A stretch of DNA of 64,000 nucleotides from Eucommia ulmoides (GCA_016647705.1 CM028328.1:51817647-51881646), one strand, 5' to 3'; positions 1 to 11,835 are shown, counted from the first letter of the stretch. The notes: generated from the sequence alone by a model not told the origin. Program-made: numbers and translations.

Positions 1-2
1 TG

Positions 3-68
3 GTGAGACATCCTTTCGAACTTCAAGTGAGCAAGTTGGGCATATTGGATATCTTTGCACCAACTTGA
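3..68 (+). pseudogene. C-terminal end of a Ty1/copia polyprotein (partial)
   Basis: The frame starting at base 3 reads HPFELQVSKLGILDIFAPT and stops with TGA at 66-68. This wording (…KLGILDIFAPT-stop) is typical of the extreme C-terminus of plant Ty1/copia polyproteins, after the RNase H domain. It is followed at once by a purine-rich tract (GAGGAGGAG, about 67-75) and an LTR. That is the expected order of RNase H, polypurine tract and 3' LTR for an element transcribed on the + strand. The rest of the element lies to the left of the window, so its integrity cannot be judged. Confidence 0.7.
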
Positions 69-75
69 GGAGGAG

Positions 76-291
76 TGTCGATAAATTACGGTTAGTTTTG
101 GTATGGATCTTATTTATCAGAGATTTGAATAAATTAGGAAAGTAGAGATTTGAATAAACTCATTCATTGTATGGATTCTAGGGTTAGCAACCATGTGTTA
201 TTGTTTTCCTATTTAAAGGTGTTTGTTCCCTTGTAATTGTATCAATGAATAAGATAATTGTTTCCCTCCTTGCTTTCTATAATCTTCAACA
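76..291 (+). mobile_element. 3' LTR of a copia element
   Basis: The LTR begins TGTCGATAAATT directly after the purine tract and ends CTTCAACA, giving the usual TG…CA ends. It is 216 bp, short but normal for copia. It contains a CTATTTAAAGG TATA-like box near 210 and an AATGAATAAG polyadenylation-like signal near 245. The target duplication cannot be checked because the 5' LTR is outside the window. Confidence 0.65.
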
Positions 292-1563
292 CCCCTTTCC
301 TTTGATATTAAATATAAAAAAAAAAAAATTGTCTATGCTGCAATGTCACTGTACTTCTTAAAATTAATTAAAACTATATAATAAAAACTACTCTTATAGA
401 CCTTTTAAAAGAATTTTTATTTTATTTTAATACAATTCCAATTCCAACTGTTTTATTACTTTTGAGATCAAATAACGATTGCTACATTTTTTTTGCGAAT
501 TTAAAGAGTATTTAGTGCTGAATTTATAAAAGTTCAAATTATTTTGAGAATTAAATATTTTTTATTTGTGTAATACATTTTCAATTCTAATTTTTTTATT
601 ATTTTAGGGATTAAATGATGGGTTGTTGGATTTGTTTAGTATTTAAAGAGTACTTGCTACTATTTTTGTTAAAAAAAAAAAATATTATGAGAATTTATAC
701 TTTTTATTTATGAAATTTACAATTTATATAAAAACTTTTTCATTTAGTTTTTTTTTTTTTTTCTATTGAATTGTTGTGGTGAAGTTTTCACATGAGATTT
801 TTTTTAATAGTAGTTTCATTCATGTTCAAATAGTAGGCTTGTGAATTCTATAATTGTTATTTTTAATTATTTATTGTGTTTTTTTTTTTTTTAACTCGTT
901 TAGTATATGAAATTGCTTGCATATAAAATAATATTTTTTTTCATTACTTCTACTAACAGCTATATGAAAAATAATTAATAGAAAAATAGAAAAGAAAAAA
1001 TAGAAAGTCTAGTAAGTGAAATATTTATAAGTTTTTGTTATATATATTTTTTTTAAATATTTTATTTAAAAAGAATAAAATTATCATTCTATGTAAAAAA
1101 ATAAATTATAAAAAGTGTAAATATTTCAAACAAAATTAGATATCATATGTTCGCAGGAATTTTGAGGTGTTGTTGGGTTTCTTATATGATAAGGGGAGCA
1201 AAAATATTTTTCTAAATGAAATGGGGGTGTTTTTGTAGTTTTTTTCTAAATGACATGGGATGTTAGTAAAATTTACCCATGAAAATATTCATTAAATGAA
1301 AAAAGTAAAATTCACTCAACACACTGTGTTAATAATAAAAATTCATTAAATCATTAAATTAATAATAAGTAATATTTAAAAGCTTACTTAAATATAAAAA
1401 TGTTAAAGAGAGACATATTGAAGAAAATAAAGAGATAGGATTTTTTTTTATCATTTAGTGGGTTTGGAAATGGAGAATCAATAAGAGGACAAATTTTATA
1501 TTTGGTAAGTTCTCATTCATTTTAGGGCAAAGTCTTTCAATTTTTTGTATTAGTATTAGATAT
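292..1563. other. AT-rich non-coding stretch
   Basis: Long A and T runs with no frame above background on either strand. I see no element ends here. Confidence 0.5.
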
Positions 1564-2405
1564 TGTTGGTGTCGAAAATTGGTACTTACCAGCAGTATGG
1601 TCCGGTCAAGGCATGTAGACGTTTCTTTACTGAGTAGGAGGTGACGTGTGCTGGAAATTGGTGAACTTTCTCTATTTTTAGGCCTAGAGTCAATCTATCC
1701 AAAGGTTCCGAGCTAAGCTCCGAGTGTGTACCTGCACAAAGACCCGCCGGGTATTTGCCAGATGAAGCCCCTCTGGCGTGAGAGTAAGAGCTCGGTGGGA
1801 AATGCTACATAATTGCTCTAATTAGATAAATGAGCCTTACCTTTGGGCATTAGCTTGCCCTTTGTTTTTATAGGTATTGGAGAGCGATTAATGTCTCTTA
1901 ATCAGAGCCTGAGCACGGTTAATTAGTCGAAACCATGTGCTTTGTCCGTAATAATACGATGTGAAGAGATTAGGTTATGGGCCTAGGGCTTCAGCCCTTG
2001 CAAGAGAGTCCATGGGTCGGCGCAACACTGTTTGAGGAGAACGGGCCTGATCCCTAGTCAGTGGAGATACTGAAATGAGTTGTCGTGCCCCCAGGTACTG
2101 ACCCCGGGATGAACATCTCTGGTCGATTATCATATAGACGTCGAGGGGCATGGCAAAGAAGAAAAAACTGTGCCGATGAAGTTTGGTGAGCAGGGCCCGA
2201 ACCCCTGATGCCTTGTTTAGAGTCTCTGGGCTTCTGTAGGAGAGGAATCAAGCAAAAGAGGCGGCAACGCATCCCTATGCGCTAAATGACTCACCCACTT
2301 GGAAGATGCCATGCAGGGTGTGTTCGAGGGCCCTGTTCGGCAGTTTTTCCATACTTGTTACGATGTCTTCCACGTGGCGCATGTGACGAAATTCCCCCCA
2401 CATCA
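1564..2405. mobile_element. probable solo LTR, unclassified
   Basis: An 842-bp block with clearly higher GC than its surroundings. It begins TGTTGGTGTCG and ends CCCCCACATCA. The flanking 5-mers are GATAT (1559-1563) and AATAT (2406-2410), four of five matching, as expected of an aged LTR target duplication. The short frames inside do not resemble proteins. The family is unknown. A Mutator-like or other non-autonomous repeat is an alternative. Confidence 0.42.
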
Positions 2406-2907
2406 AATATATACACACATATATATATATATATATTTTAACATATGTCACGATTGTAGAAGACGTTTTCAACGGACATAGAAAATAATTTTAATACGCC
2501 ATGTTCAGTTATTTTTTTTTGAAAAATTTGTATGTTTTACTTAAAATTATATGTTAATATGGTGCAAAATGATAAATTTATCAATACAAATGAAAATTTC
2601 AATTTTTTAAAAATAAATCTTTTTACTTAAGTTTATACTTCTAGAATATTCACCAATAAAAAAATAGAAAAGAACAAAAAAAATATAAAAGTAATATTAA
2701 AAAATAGATAATATTTTTTTTTTAAATTAAATTTTAATTGTAAATATACAAATTAATTAAAATAGTTTGCATTCATCATTTATAAGAATGCGCATTGGCA
2801 CGGGTATGAACCTAACTTGTATTCTAATAAAATTAATACATTTAAAAAAATTAATAAGATTCTTAAAGATCAAATACAAATTAAAGTTAGTATTTGAAAC
2901 AATCTGA
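2406..2907. other. AT-rich spacer with (TA)n
   Basis: Starts with a CA/TA microsatellite (about 2410-2440) and continues as A/T-rich DNA. No gene is visible. Confidence 0.5.
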
Positions 2908-3541
2908 GAGCAACTCCAACTTAGTGGCTATTTCAAAAGTCAAATGGTACAACTACCATTTGGGCTAAACAAACTTTAAATTTAAGTTCCAACCCAAAAT
3001 TATCACTATAGCGATTTTACCTAATAACTATCTCAAGAGTCGTTCCTACCTAAGGTTGAGAGGTGCTAGTCTAGTTGGCGAGGGGAGATGTCTCATTTTC
3101 TTATTAACTAGAGTTCAGCTGTCCTGAGAAGCACTCCAAAAATTAAATCTTGAATTTAATCATGAATATACCAAACCGATATTAGGGAGTGCTCCATTAC
3201 GATAGCCTGGGGAAGCGATTAGTCAAGTTACGTGTAAGTTGGCCCGAACAACACCTTACTGTAAAACACAAAAAAATAAATAAATAAACAAACGCTAAGG
3301 TTGAGAGATTAGCTAAAATTGATGAGAACTTTTAACTAACAATTTACCTATTCAATATCAATATTATCTACTCCAAACTATTAGGTGATTGCTTAGAAAA
3401 AATTAAAATTAAAATATTAAAATTAATTCATTTGGCTAGCATAGTTTGAGTACAACTCTAAATTTCTATTAGGTAAAACACTATTTATAAGTTAAAATAA
3501 TATTTTAATTAATATCAATGCTTATTTGGTTGTAGTTGCTC
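2908..3541. mobile_element. MITE (PIF/Harbinger-like) split by a SINE
   Basis: The left end is GAGCAACTCCAACTTAG and the right end is the near complement …GGTTGTAGTTGCTC. The flanks are TGA (2905-2907) and TAA (3542-3544), consistent with a decayed 3-bp TWA target duplication. Removing the SINE and one copy of its duplication leaves about 390 bp. A related element with the same kind of end lies at 31864-32503. Confidence 0.5.
3063..3294 (+). mobile_element. tRNA-derived SINE with perfect 13-bp TSD
   Basis: A 232-bp element flanked by perfect 13-bp direct repeats CTAAGGTTGAGAG (3050-3062 and 3295-3307). The head has an A-box-like TAGTCTAGTTGG and a B-box-like GAGTTCAGCTGTCC. The body contains CGATTAGTCAAGTTACGTG and TTGGCCCGAACA, wording common in plant SINE tails, and ends in an A-rich tail (ACACAAAAAAATAAATAAATAAAC). 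It sits inside the MITE at 2908-3541, so it is the younger insertion. Confidence 0.8.
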
Positions 3542-3544
3542 TAA

Positions 3545-3773
3545 CTCCCTACCAAATTAGCCACTATAAAATGAGGGGGTGGCCTTACGATAATCCCTGG
3601 GTGCGTTTATTTGTGTTTAAAAACAAGATGGATAAGAAAATAGGATGGAAAATGAAAAAAAAAAAAAAAAATTCTATGAAGACAAAATGAGAGGGGAAAA
3701 AAAGAAAAAATAATGCACAATTTTCTAAAGCAATTTTTTACTACACCAATTTAGAAAGAAAATGAAAGAGAAT
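3545..3773. other. purine-rich non-coding spacer
   Basis: A- and G-rich DNA with a long A run near 3655-3670. It may hold the left end of another MITE (GGGTGCGTTTATTTGTGTTT at about 3598), but I found no convincing partner end. Confidence 0.35.
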
Positions 3774-6700
3774 GGGTTGGTTTGATAATGACTTAATTTT
3801 TAAGTGCTGAAAATGTAAGTGTTGAAAATTAAGTGCTAAATTTTTTTATTTTTTTATTTTTTGTTTGATAAGTGCAAAATTTGAATTGCTGAAAATTGTT
3901 TAATTTACATAATTACTCTTGAATCAAGATGATACGAAGAAAAAAAAATCTATAAAATTAAACAACCATAAAATTCTATAAATTTTGTAATCATTGATAA
4001 ATTAAACATGTTTAATTTCTATAAAATTCTTAAAATAGTTTCTGAAAATCAAAATCAAATGGAAATATCATTCGACAATACAAAGAAATTGCTGTTAGAA
4101 ACAAACCAATCCTAAGATCGAGAAACATATGAATCACTATCTGAAAAACATACAAATTCTTAGATTCAGAACAAAATTAAATGCTAAACCAAGATTCAAA
4201 CAAACAAATTCTAAGATTCAGAACAAAATTGAATTAACGTTTTAAAAACAAACAGATCTCATGATTCAGAACAAGAACTAAATATTAGAAACGAAGAAAC
4301 ATATGATAGGAATTCATGTTTGAAAATAAACAAATCCTAAGAAATTGCTATGAAGTTGCACATAACACAGATCAATCAGAAGAAGATGAAGAATAAATAG
4401 TACCTCGTCGGAAGTGATCAAATTTCTCACAATCTCGACATAACGAACAAATATCTCAGCAAATCTCTACGCAATCGGAGCTCGCAATCTCAGATCAAAC
4501 GCGAAATCGGCCTCGCAATGAAGCGATCAAACAAAATGACGATCTTCCAACTCCCTGCTCTTCTCCGGCCCAAACAAAACCTAATCTGAGATTTGAATCA
4601 TCAATCGGTGAGTATCTTCTTTTTTGAACATTCTCTGAAATTTGAATCGTCAATTACCGAAATCGTTTAGCCTCACCAAATTGAATCAATCTCTGAAATT
4701 TGAAGGTAAAAATTTAATCAAATCGCTTCGTCTCGAACCAACAAATCGAATCGGCTTCTCACTTCATCTCGGAGTTGTTGTTGTTGTTTGGTTCGGGAAG
4801 AAGATATTTGGCGAGTAGGGTGCTTTTGCAGCGGCAAAATCTTCTTCTCTTGGTAGCTTCTTTCTGATTGGCTTGAGTTGTGAGATCCAACAAAGGTTGT
4901 TTTTCACCATTTTCAGCTATCATGGCAGGCTTACAAGCTGCTAATGAAGCTATACTATATACAATTCAATGAAATATCAATTAATTGATCACTGTAAGTT
5001 ATATTATATATAATTCAATGAAACATTAGTACATTGATCTAGGTCCATTAGTTTGAATGAAAAATAGATTAATGATTTTGGATGGAAAATGAGTTGTGCT
5101 CATTCGTGGCCTTCTAATGGGGATATCTTGTCATTTTATTGCTCCACTAAACCTAAAGACAAGTCTAACCATTAAAATGTATATATTTCTAAAAATCATT
5201 CAGATTCATCATCTAGATTTGAAAGTTCAATATATAACTATTGTCCAAAGTACTACTATTTCAAATGTCCAAAGGAAAATCCAAGAACAGAAGATCAAGT
5301 ATTCATTAAAAAAATATGCTAGACCATTGTAATTGAAATTGTGGATCCAATATTGAGACTTGCATGATGGGAACAAAGTATTCAGATCCCACAAATTTAT
5401 TCAAAAAATGCAGAAATTGGGATTGAACAGAAACATTTTTTTATTCATTTCTGTTTTTCTGTTTCTTTTCCATATTTTTTACTATGTAAAATAGAAACAC
5501 AAACCAAATCCAAGGCCTTAAATTTAGGTTAAACAATAATGATTCAGCTCAATACACTGTGGAATATTCACTTTGAGACCTGAATACGATTTTTTTTTTT
5601 GCAGATTGCCAAGGAGGGCTACCTGATTCAAACCATGTGTGATCAAATTTGAACTATTTGAACACAAAAATTAACAGAAAACTGCTTTAAACTTATAGGT
5701 TTTGATTGTGGCAATTTGTTGAACATGTGGTGTGCGAATACAATAGCAGTGAAATGAACAGAAGATACCCTAGATTTGAAGAACGAATATCAAAAATCTC
5801 GAGTTGAAGAACGAAAAAATCTAGATTTGAAGGACATACCTTGCTGAAGAAACAAAAAACTATCCAGTTGAAATGAACACGTCGCTGCTTCTCTCTTCGC
5901 CGCCTCTCTTCTCAACTAGCCTCCATCGCGGTGCCTCTCTTCTCAACCTCTGAAGTCGCTGCCTTTAGACAAACGAAAGCAAATGAAACCTATCGAATGA
6001 ACAAGCAGAAACCCTATCACATGAAGGGCAAAACGGTCAATTTACTTTTTTTTTTTAATTTCAAAAATGCTGAGTGCTTTCTACAAAAAAATAAATAAAA
6101 AATAAGGCCATGTTTGATAAACTAATTCAGCACTTAAAACTTAATCAATTAAGCACTTAATTAAATAAGTTTGTTTGATAAATATAATTAATATCACTTA
6201 ACTAATTGAGTTCACTTAATTTTTAAGTCAAATTTTAAGCAAAAAATTCAGCCAACACAATGTTGCTTATTTTTTTCGGCTGAAGGCGCTCAGCCTTTTT
6301 CAATTTTAAAAAAAATAGTTTGACCATTTTACCCATCATTCTAATAGGGTTGGCGTAGGGTTTGCATCTTCAATTTCCCAAATCTATCGAAAGGAGAGCA
6401 GAGGAGGGGAGCGACGAGTTGCGAAGAGGCGGCGACGACGAGTTGCGAAGAGGCAGCGACGAAGAGAGAAGTGACGGTGAATCGCCGAGCAGATCTTTCT
6501 GAACTGTCAATTGTGTGATTAGGAGAAGGGACTTCACCAGTTCCGAAGCTAATTTCTCTATCTATGAAACCAATTTCTCCATTTCTGAAGGCAATTTCTT
6601 GCGGTACTTTTCGAACTTAAGAGAAGATTAAAAATTAAGGGTTTTTTGTTCTCGTGTCTGGGAAGATCGGAGAGGATTTTGTGGGTCGAAGGATGAAAGG

Positions 6701-7662
6701 TTTTACGGCGTAGACTATCAGTTCGACGTTTTGCCTCAATGAAATTCGCCTCATTTTTCTCTATCTCGAAGGAACAATTAGTTCGAAGTGATTCAATTCT
6801 TTCTCAGGGAAAAGATAGGTATCAGCGACGGCGTAATTTGGTTTCACCGACGGAGATTTGTTTAGAAGCGGGGGTAGAGGAGGCGGCGGAGGCGGAAGAG
6901 GAGCCAGCGGTGAATACCCCTTATTGTGAATATTCTTCCTAGTATGATCTTCAACATTCTTGGCCTGATATTCCGGCGGCAAAGACAGCTGTTTGCTCAG
7001 AGAAGATATCAAATGTGAAGGAGAAACCGAATTGGGAGACGATTGAAATTCGTGCTTGAAATTTTTGCTTCAAATCTAAAGTGTTCTTGTGCGTGTGAAA
7101 TATGAAATTTGTGCTTCATCATGTGTTCTTGATTGAAATCTGAAATTTGTGCTTGAAATTTTTGCTTGAAATCTGAAGTGTTCTTGTGCGTGTAAAATAT
7201 GAAATTTGGTTGAATTCTATGTTATTGTTGACTTGTAATAATTTATATATTTGAATTTTTTAATATATTATTGGCGTTTTTATTTTATTGTTTTGTTATC
7301 TATTTTTTTTTTTTTTTTTTATCTTTTTGATTTAAGGGCAATTACGTAAATTAAATAATTTTTAGCATTCAAATTTTGTACTTATCAAACAAACTAACAA
7401 ACTAAAAAAAATTCAGCACTTAAATTTTCAAAACAATTTTACCAAACAACCTACTTAATTTTTCAGCACTTAAAATTTAAGTGCTTAATTTTCAACACTT
7501 AAATTTTCAGCACTTAAAAATTAAGTCGTTATCAAATAAGCCCTAAGTAAGGGGGCTTTGCTGAATTTTTTACTTAATATTTCACTTAATTTTTAAGTTA
7601 ATTTAATTAATTAAGTAGTTTTAATTATATTTTTCAAACACACTTAATTAATTAAGTACTTA
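3774..7662 (-). mobile_element. PIF/Harbinger-like element A (non-autonomous, interrupted, right end missing)
   Basis: The left end GGGTTGGTTTGATAATGACTT aligns base for base with the terminus of C1 (GGGCTTGTTTGATAACGACTT). It is followed by repeated AAGTGCTGAAAA-type motifs. The inner part at about 5760-6060 matches the leader region of C1 at about 22690-22980 (…CGCCGCCTCTCTTCTCAA… and …AAGGGCAAAACGGTCAATTT…). So A is an internally rearranged copy in the same orientation as C1, without transposase coding. A continues after B (6106-7543) from 7547 to 7662, where C1 is inserted. Its own right terminus is not visible beyond C1 and may have been lost. Confidence 0.6.
6106..7543 (+). mobile_element. 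PIF/Harbinger-like element B inserted in A (TSD TAA)
   Basis: 1438 bp. It starts GGCCATGTTTGATAA and ends …TTATCAAATAAGCCC, imperfect terminal inverted repeats flanked by TAA on both sides (6103-6105 and 7544-7546). Three-base TWA duplications are the hallmark of PIF/Harbinger. Element A reads across the site when B is removed (…AAATAA / GTAAGGGGG…), matching the uninterrupted order in C1 near 22990. Its ends are in the opposite order to A, C1 and C2, so it is inverted relative to them. It carries a leader-like GC-rich stretch (6350-6720) but no transposase frame. The 67-codon frame at 6739-6942 has no recognisable content. Confidence 0.75.
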
Positions 7663-7707
7663 GGGCTTGTTTGATAACGACTTAATTTTTAAGTACTGAA
7701 AATTTAA

Positions 7708-8406
7708 GGGCTTGTTTGATAACTACTTAATATTTAAGTACTGAAAATTTAAGTACTAAAAATTAAGTGCTGAAATTTTAAGTGCTGAAAATTTAAGAAG
7801 ATTGTTTGATAAAATTGTGCTAAAAATTTAATTGCTGATTTTTTTTTTTTTTATTTGATAAGTACAAAATTTGTATGATGAAAATTATTTAATTTACATA
7901 ACTACTTTTAAATCAAGATAATGTGAAAAAAAAAAATTGAGAACAAAACAATAAAATTAGGGTGCCATTTTTAAAAAAACATTATATTAAAATTAAAAGT
8001 AGAAATTAACCCAAAAATATGTAAATATTATGTATTTTTTTTATGTAATTTGATTGCTTAAATTAAATTATAACAATAATTTAAATATAAAATAAAATTA
8101 AAACCATAAAATAATTCAAAATTAATTCAATTCTCATTAATCCTAACTCTAATTAAACCCTCATTGGGAATCAAGGGTAAAATAGTCAAAACAATTTTTT
8201 TTTAATTGGGAAATAATGGAGAGTGCATTAAACAAAATGAAATAAGTGAAGAGAATTTGACTTAATTTTTTACTTGCATTTTGACTTAATTTTTAAGTTA
8301 ACTTAATTAATTAAGTGATACTAATTACATTTATCAAACAAACTTAATTAATTAAGTACTTAATATAATCAGTTTTATGCACTTAATTTTTTTATCAAAC
8401 ATGCCC
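7708..8406 (-). mobile_element. short PIF/Harbinger MITE C2 inside C1 (TSD TAA)
   Basis: 699 bp with ends GGGCTTGTTTGATAA and …TTATCAAACATGCCC, flanked by TAA (7705-7707 and 8407-8409). Removing it rejoins C1's subterminal repeats (…CTGAAAATT / TAAGTGATGAAAATT…). It contains only the two element ends and short AT-rich filler, so it is a deletion derivative of the same family. Confidence 0.8.
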
Positions 8407-8695
8407 TAAGTGATGAAAATTAAGTGCTTAAATTTTAAGTGCTTAAAAATTAAGAAAGTTATTTGATAATTGTGCTAAAATTTAAATGCTTAATTTTTTA
8501 TTTTTTTTGTTTGATAAGTGCAAAATTTGAATTGTTAAAAATTGTTTAATTTACATAATTGCCCTTGAATCAAGATAATACAAAAAAAAATTAAAATTAA
8601 AATAAAGAATAAAGAATAAAACAATAAAATAAAAACACCAATAGTATATTAAGAAGTTCAAATAAATAAATTATCACAAGTCAACAATAACATAG

Positions 8696-9186
8696 AATTC
8701 AACAAAAAAAATTAAATTCGGAAATTAAACAATTCAATTGCAATTTTCTCTCTCTTAAGTTAATCATATATACTTGATCTGTTTGCTTACTTCCCCTTCT
8801 AGTTTCAATTTTTGAAGTAATTATTTTATCATCAGATGATTTATTTGCTTCATAACCTTCAGTAAATTGGTCGAAAAAATCATCAGTCACAATTATTTTT
8901 CGAAGATAGTTATGAATAGCTATACAAGCAATAACAGTATTTCTCTTCATTCCAAATGTATATGATGGCATCAACTTCAAGATTGGAAAATGCATTTTCA
9001 AAACCCCAAAAGCTCATTCAATTACATTCCGTAATTTGGCATAAGTATGGATGAAAAGTTCTTCTTTCGTTCTAGGACCGTTGCTCCTAAAGTTAGACAA
9101 CCAATATCGTACATTACGATAGGGCACCATAAATCCCATTGTATGCATATATGCAGTATTGCATAAATAATAGTTATCTGTATAAT
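8696..9186 (-). pseudogene. PIF/Harbinger transposase, C-terminal exon (dead)
   Basis: Read on the - strand after an acceptor TATACAG at about 9187, this exon gives NYYLCNTAYMHTMGFM, then VPYRNVRYWLSNF, NVIE-stop-AFGVLKMHFPILK and finally an IACIAIHNYLR-like tail. This is the second half of a DDE_4-type (PIF/Harbinger) nuclease. In active relatives the second catalytic Asp sits in a LxDAxY motif and the Glu in NVIERAFGVLK. Here the Asp position is Asn (CNTAY) and the Arg after the Glu is a TGA stop (about 9015). The gene is therefore inactive at two points in this exon alone. It continues on the far side of the Helitron at 20079-20881. Confidence 0.75.
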
Positions 9187-9254
9187 TAATATGTATAAAT
9201 ATTATTCAATTGCATAATTCATAAATATATTAAATCTATTATATAAAATAGTAC

Positions 9255-9360
9255 GGCTTTTTGGCTGACTAGGACAAGTTTATGACTAGGACAAAAAAAT
9301 ATGACTAGGACAAATAAAATTGATGACGAGGATAAATTAATTTGCTGACTAGGATGAATT
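9255..9360 (+). repeat. 5' subterminal TGACTAGGACAA repeats of Helitron 1
   Basis: Five spaced copies of (T/G)GACTAGGA(C/T)(A/G)A-type motifs follow the 5' end: CTGACTAGGACAAG, ATGACTAGGACAAA (twice), TGACGAGGATAAA and CTGACTAGGATGAA. Such subterminal iterons could be transposase binding sites. That role is inferred. Confidence 0.6.
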
Positions 9361-10340
9361 CGTCAAAAAGGAAATTTTATTTTAGTTAAATTTTATTTCT
9401 ATAACTCTTGGAACAAGAACAGAAAAACAGGCACAAAACAATAATTCTATTTTGATCCAATTATCATTTTTTATTTTTTAATTATGAGAAGTGAACAAAT
9501 ATAATTTTATGTTTTTTCAATTCTAATTTTTCTGTGAAGGAAAACAACACTAGACAAACGCTGTGAAGGAAAACAACACTAGACAAACACCACCAAATAC
9601 GGACTTGACTGAAAAGATTTAAATTGCAAGGACTAAATTGATCCTAACCTTAAACTTTAGAGATCCAGACTGTAATAGAACCTTTATTAAAGCATTTATG
9701 ATCAATTTAAAATACAAAGGAAAAAAAGGTGTTTCTGCAGTTATTTTAGTCTTAATTTTAGAAAGGTAATAGAAAATGGAAATAAAACCTTCCTACTTCG
9801 CTCACTGCTCAACATTGCCTCCCCTCTCTCTTCGCTCACTGCCGCCTCCCTCTCTCTGCCTCACGAAGCTGCCGATCGATCAATGTTCGTCTCTTTCACT
9901 CGATCTATCTATGGAAGTGCAGTCCTCTTGCCAGCTCGATTTGGGGAAGAAATTTCCACGCTGCCTCCCTCTCTCTCGCTCAAGCTGCCGATCGATCCAT
10001 CCCTCACGCCAGCTCGATTTGGACAAATCTATCTATGGAAATAGGTATGCTCTTCTCTCTTATTCAATTGATTGATTTAGGGTCGGATTTAGAATCAAGC
10101 CCTAATTCCTCAAATTTAGGGTCACCGATTGATTTAGAATCAAGCCCTAATTCCATAATCCCCTCCCTAATTCCTAATTCCTCTCCCCTGAATCTCTCTC
10201 TATATAGGCCCCCTAATGCCGATAGTCGATGTTTACACCTCCACCGTCATCTTCCTCTGCTCTCGCACGCAGCTGAGTTGCCGTTCAGCCATCGAGCAAT
10301 CAACTTCCGCCGTCGCACAAAGGTGAGCCACCACGGTTTA
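9361..10340 (+). other. Helitron 1 leader-like region
   Basis: AT-rich to about 9770, then pyrimidine-rich DNA with duplicated segments: GCTCACTGC…CTGCCTCCCTCTCTCT occurs twice, and GATTTAGGGTC…GAATCAAGCCCTAATTCC occurs twice at about 10075-10155. The open frames at 9776-10075 and 10035-10547 are Ser/Leu/Pro-rich readings of this low-complexity DNA and resemble no protein. It may be the untranslated leader of the Helitron transcript. Confidence 0.4.
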
Positions 10341-10359
10341 ATTAGATATTTTTGTTTCT

Positions 10360-11835
10360 GTTTCATGTTCTATATTAGAAATTCATGTTCTATATTTATG
10401 TTTCATGTTCTATGTTTCTGTTTCTGTTTCATGTTCTATATTTCTGTTTCATGTTCTATGTTTCTGTTTCTGTTTTTGTTTCTGTTTGTCCTATTCAGTG
10501 AGAATAACAATTCAGCCAATAAGCTATTTTTTGATGATGATAAGTAAAAGGATTTTTTGGATCCAAATTTTAGGCATTAGGAGTTCTTTTTTAGGTTTTC
10601 TTTTTTTGTCTATTATGTTGGGGGTAAGAGTTTAATTGAGTTCTTTCCATAGTTCATACTTGGAAAATGACATGAGAATTGTTTTTGTTTCTGTTTCTGT
10701 TTCTGTTCATTCTTTCTGGTGGAATTGTTCTGATACAGTTTTTTAAGTGTATACAGTTAGTTTGCCACCTAATGATGAGTTTGATGCAGCTAGAATCATT
10801 GCCAAAAATTATGTATTTCGGTGGACTAGAAAAGCTATTGTGGTTCTTTTGGATAACAAATATTCTGTTTGACCAATTTTTAACATTTTTTGGGTTTTTT
10901 TTTTTTTTTGGGTGTGTGGTCCTTAACAGTTGGTTGTTTATGGTTAAATTCATTGTTTATCAATTCGTGTCGTCAAGTCGTATTTCATGTCGTGTCATGT
11001 AATTAGTACTATACAAGTACATGTAACTAACTAATATTACACAAATACATATAATTAATACTATACAAGTAAAAATGAGGTGTGTCTGACACAAACATGA
11101 TAACACGAAACAACCAACCAACTTATTCTACACCCGTGTTCTGTTTCATGTGCCTGTTTATGTTCTGTTTCTGTTCTGTTTCCAATTCCTGTTTCTGTTT
11201 CTGTTCTGTTTCTGACCTCTGTTTCTGTTTTTGTTTCATTTTTTCCCCCCCAAAATTTCAATATTTTGGAACAGAAACACTAAAAGCTGGAAAATTATAT
11301 TTCTATTCCTGCATCTGTTCCCTGTTTCTGTTCTGTTTCCAGTTCATGTTTCTGTTTCTGTTCTGTTTCATGTTCCTGCTTACTGTTTCTGTTCTGTTTC
11401 CAGTTCCTGTTTCTGTTTCATGTTCCTGTTCCTGCTCCTGCTTACTGTTTTCTGTTTCTGTTCTGTTTCATGTGCCTGTTTCTGTTCTGTTTCCAATTCC
11501 TGTTTCTGTTTCTGTTCTGTTTCTGACCTCTGTTTCTGTTTTTGTTTCATTTTTTCCCCCCCAAAATTTCAATATTTTGGAACAGAAACACTAAAAGCTG
11601 GAAAATTATATTTCTATTCCTGCTTACTGTTTTCTATTTTTGTTCTGTTTCATGTGCATGTTTCTGTTCTGTTTCCAATTCCTGTTTCTGTTCTGTTTCT
11701 GACCTTTGTTTCTGTTTTTGTTTCATTTCCCCCCCCCCCAAAATTTCAATATTTTGGAACAGAAACACTAAAAGCTGGAAAATTATATTTCTATTCCTGC
11801 ATCTGTTCCCTGTTTTTGTTCCAGCTTCAGTTGGA
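10360..11835 (+). repeat. TGTTTCTGTTC-rich tract with three ~150-bp tandem copies
   Basis: Two blocks (10360-10485 and 11140-11830) consist of endless variants of TGTTTCTGTTCTGTTTC. In the second, a composite unit is repeated three times: …CATGTGCCTGTTTCTG…TGACCTCTGTTTC…TTTTCCCCCCCAAAATTTC…GGAACAGAAACACTAAAAGCTGG… It occurs at about 11147-11310, 11470-11622 and 11650-11800. Long open frames here are artefacts of the stop-poor repeat. The same word in the same element orientation occurs in Helitron 2 (46436-46650). Confidence 0.8.

Noticed and set aside
6739..7012. Overlapping 67- and 83-codon ORFs in element B
   Set aside because: They lie on opposite strands of one GC-rich leader. The Pro-run is from a GGCGGAGGCGG repeat and there is no similarity to transposase.
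9776..10547. Possible N-terminal exons of a Helitron protein
   Set aside because: Duplicated pyrimidine-rich DNA giving Ser/Leu/Pro text; no link in frame to the RepHel or the 218-codon ORF.
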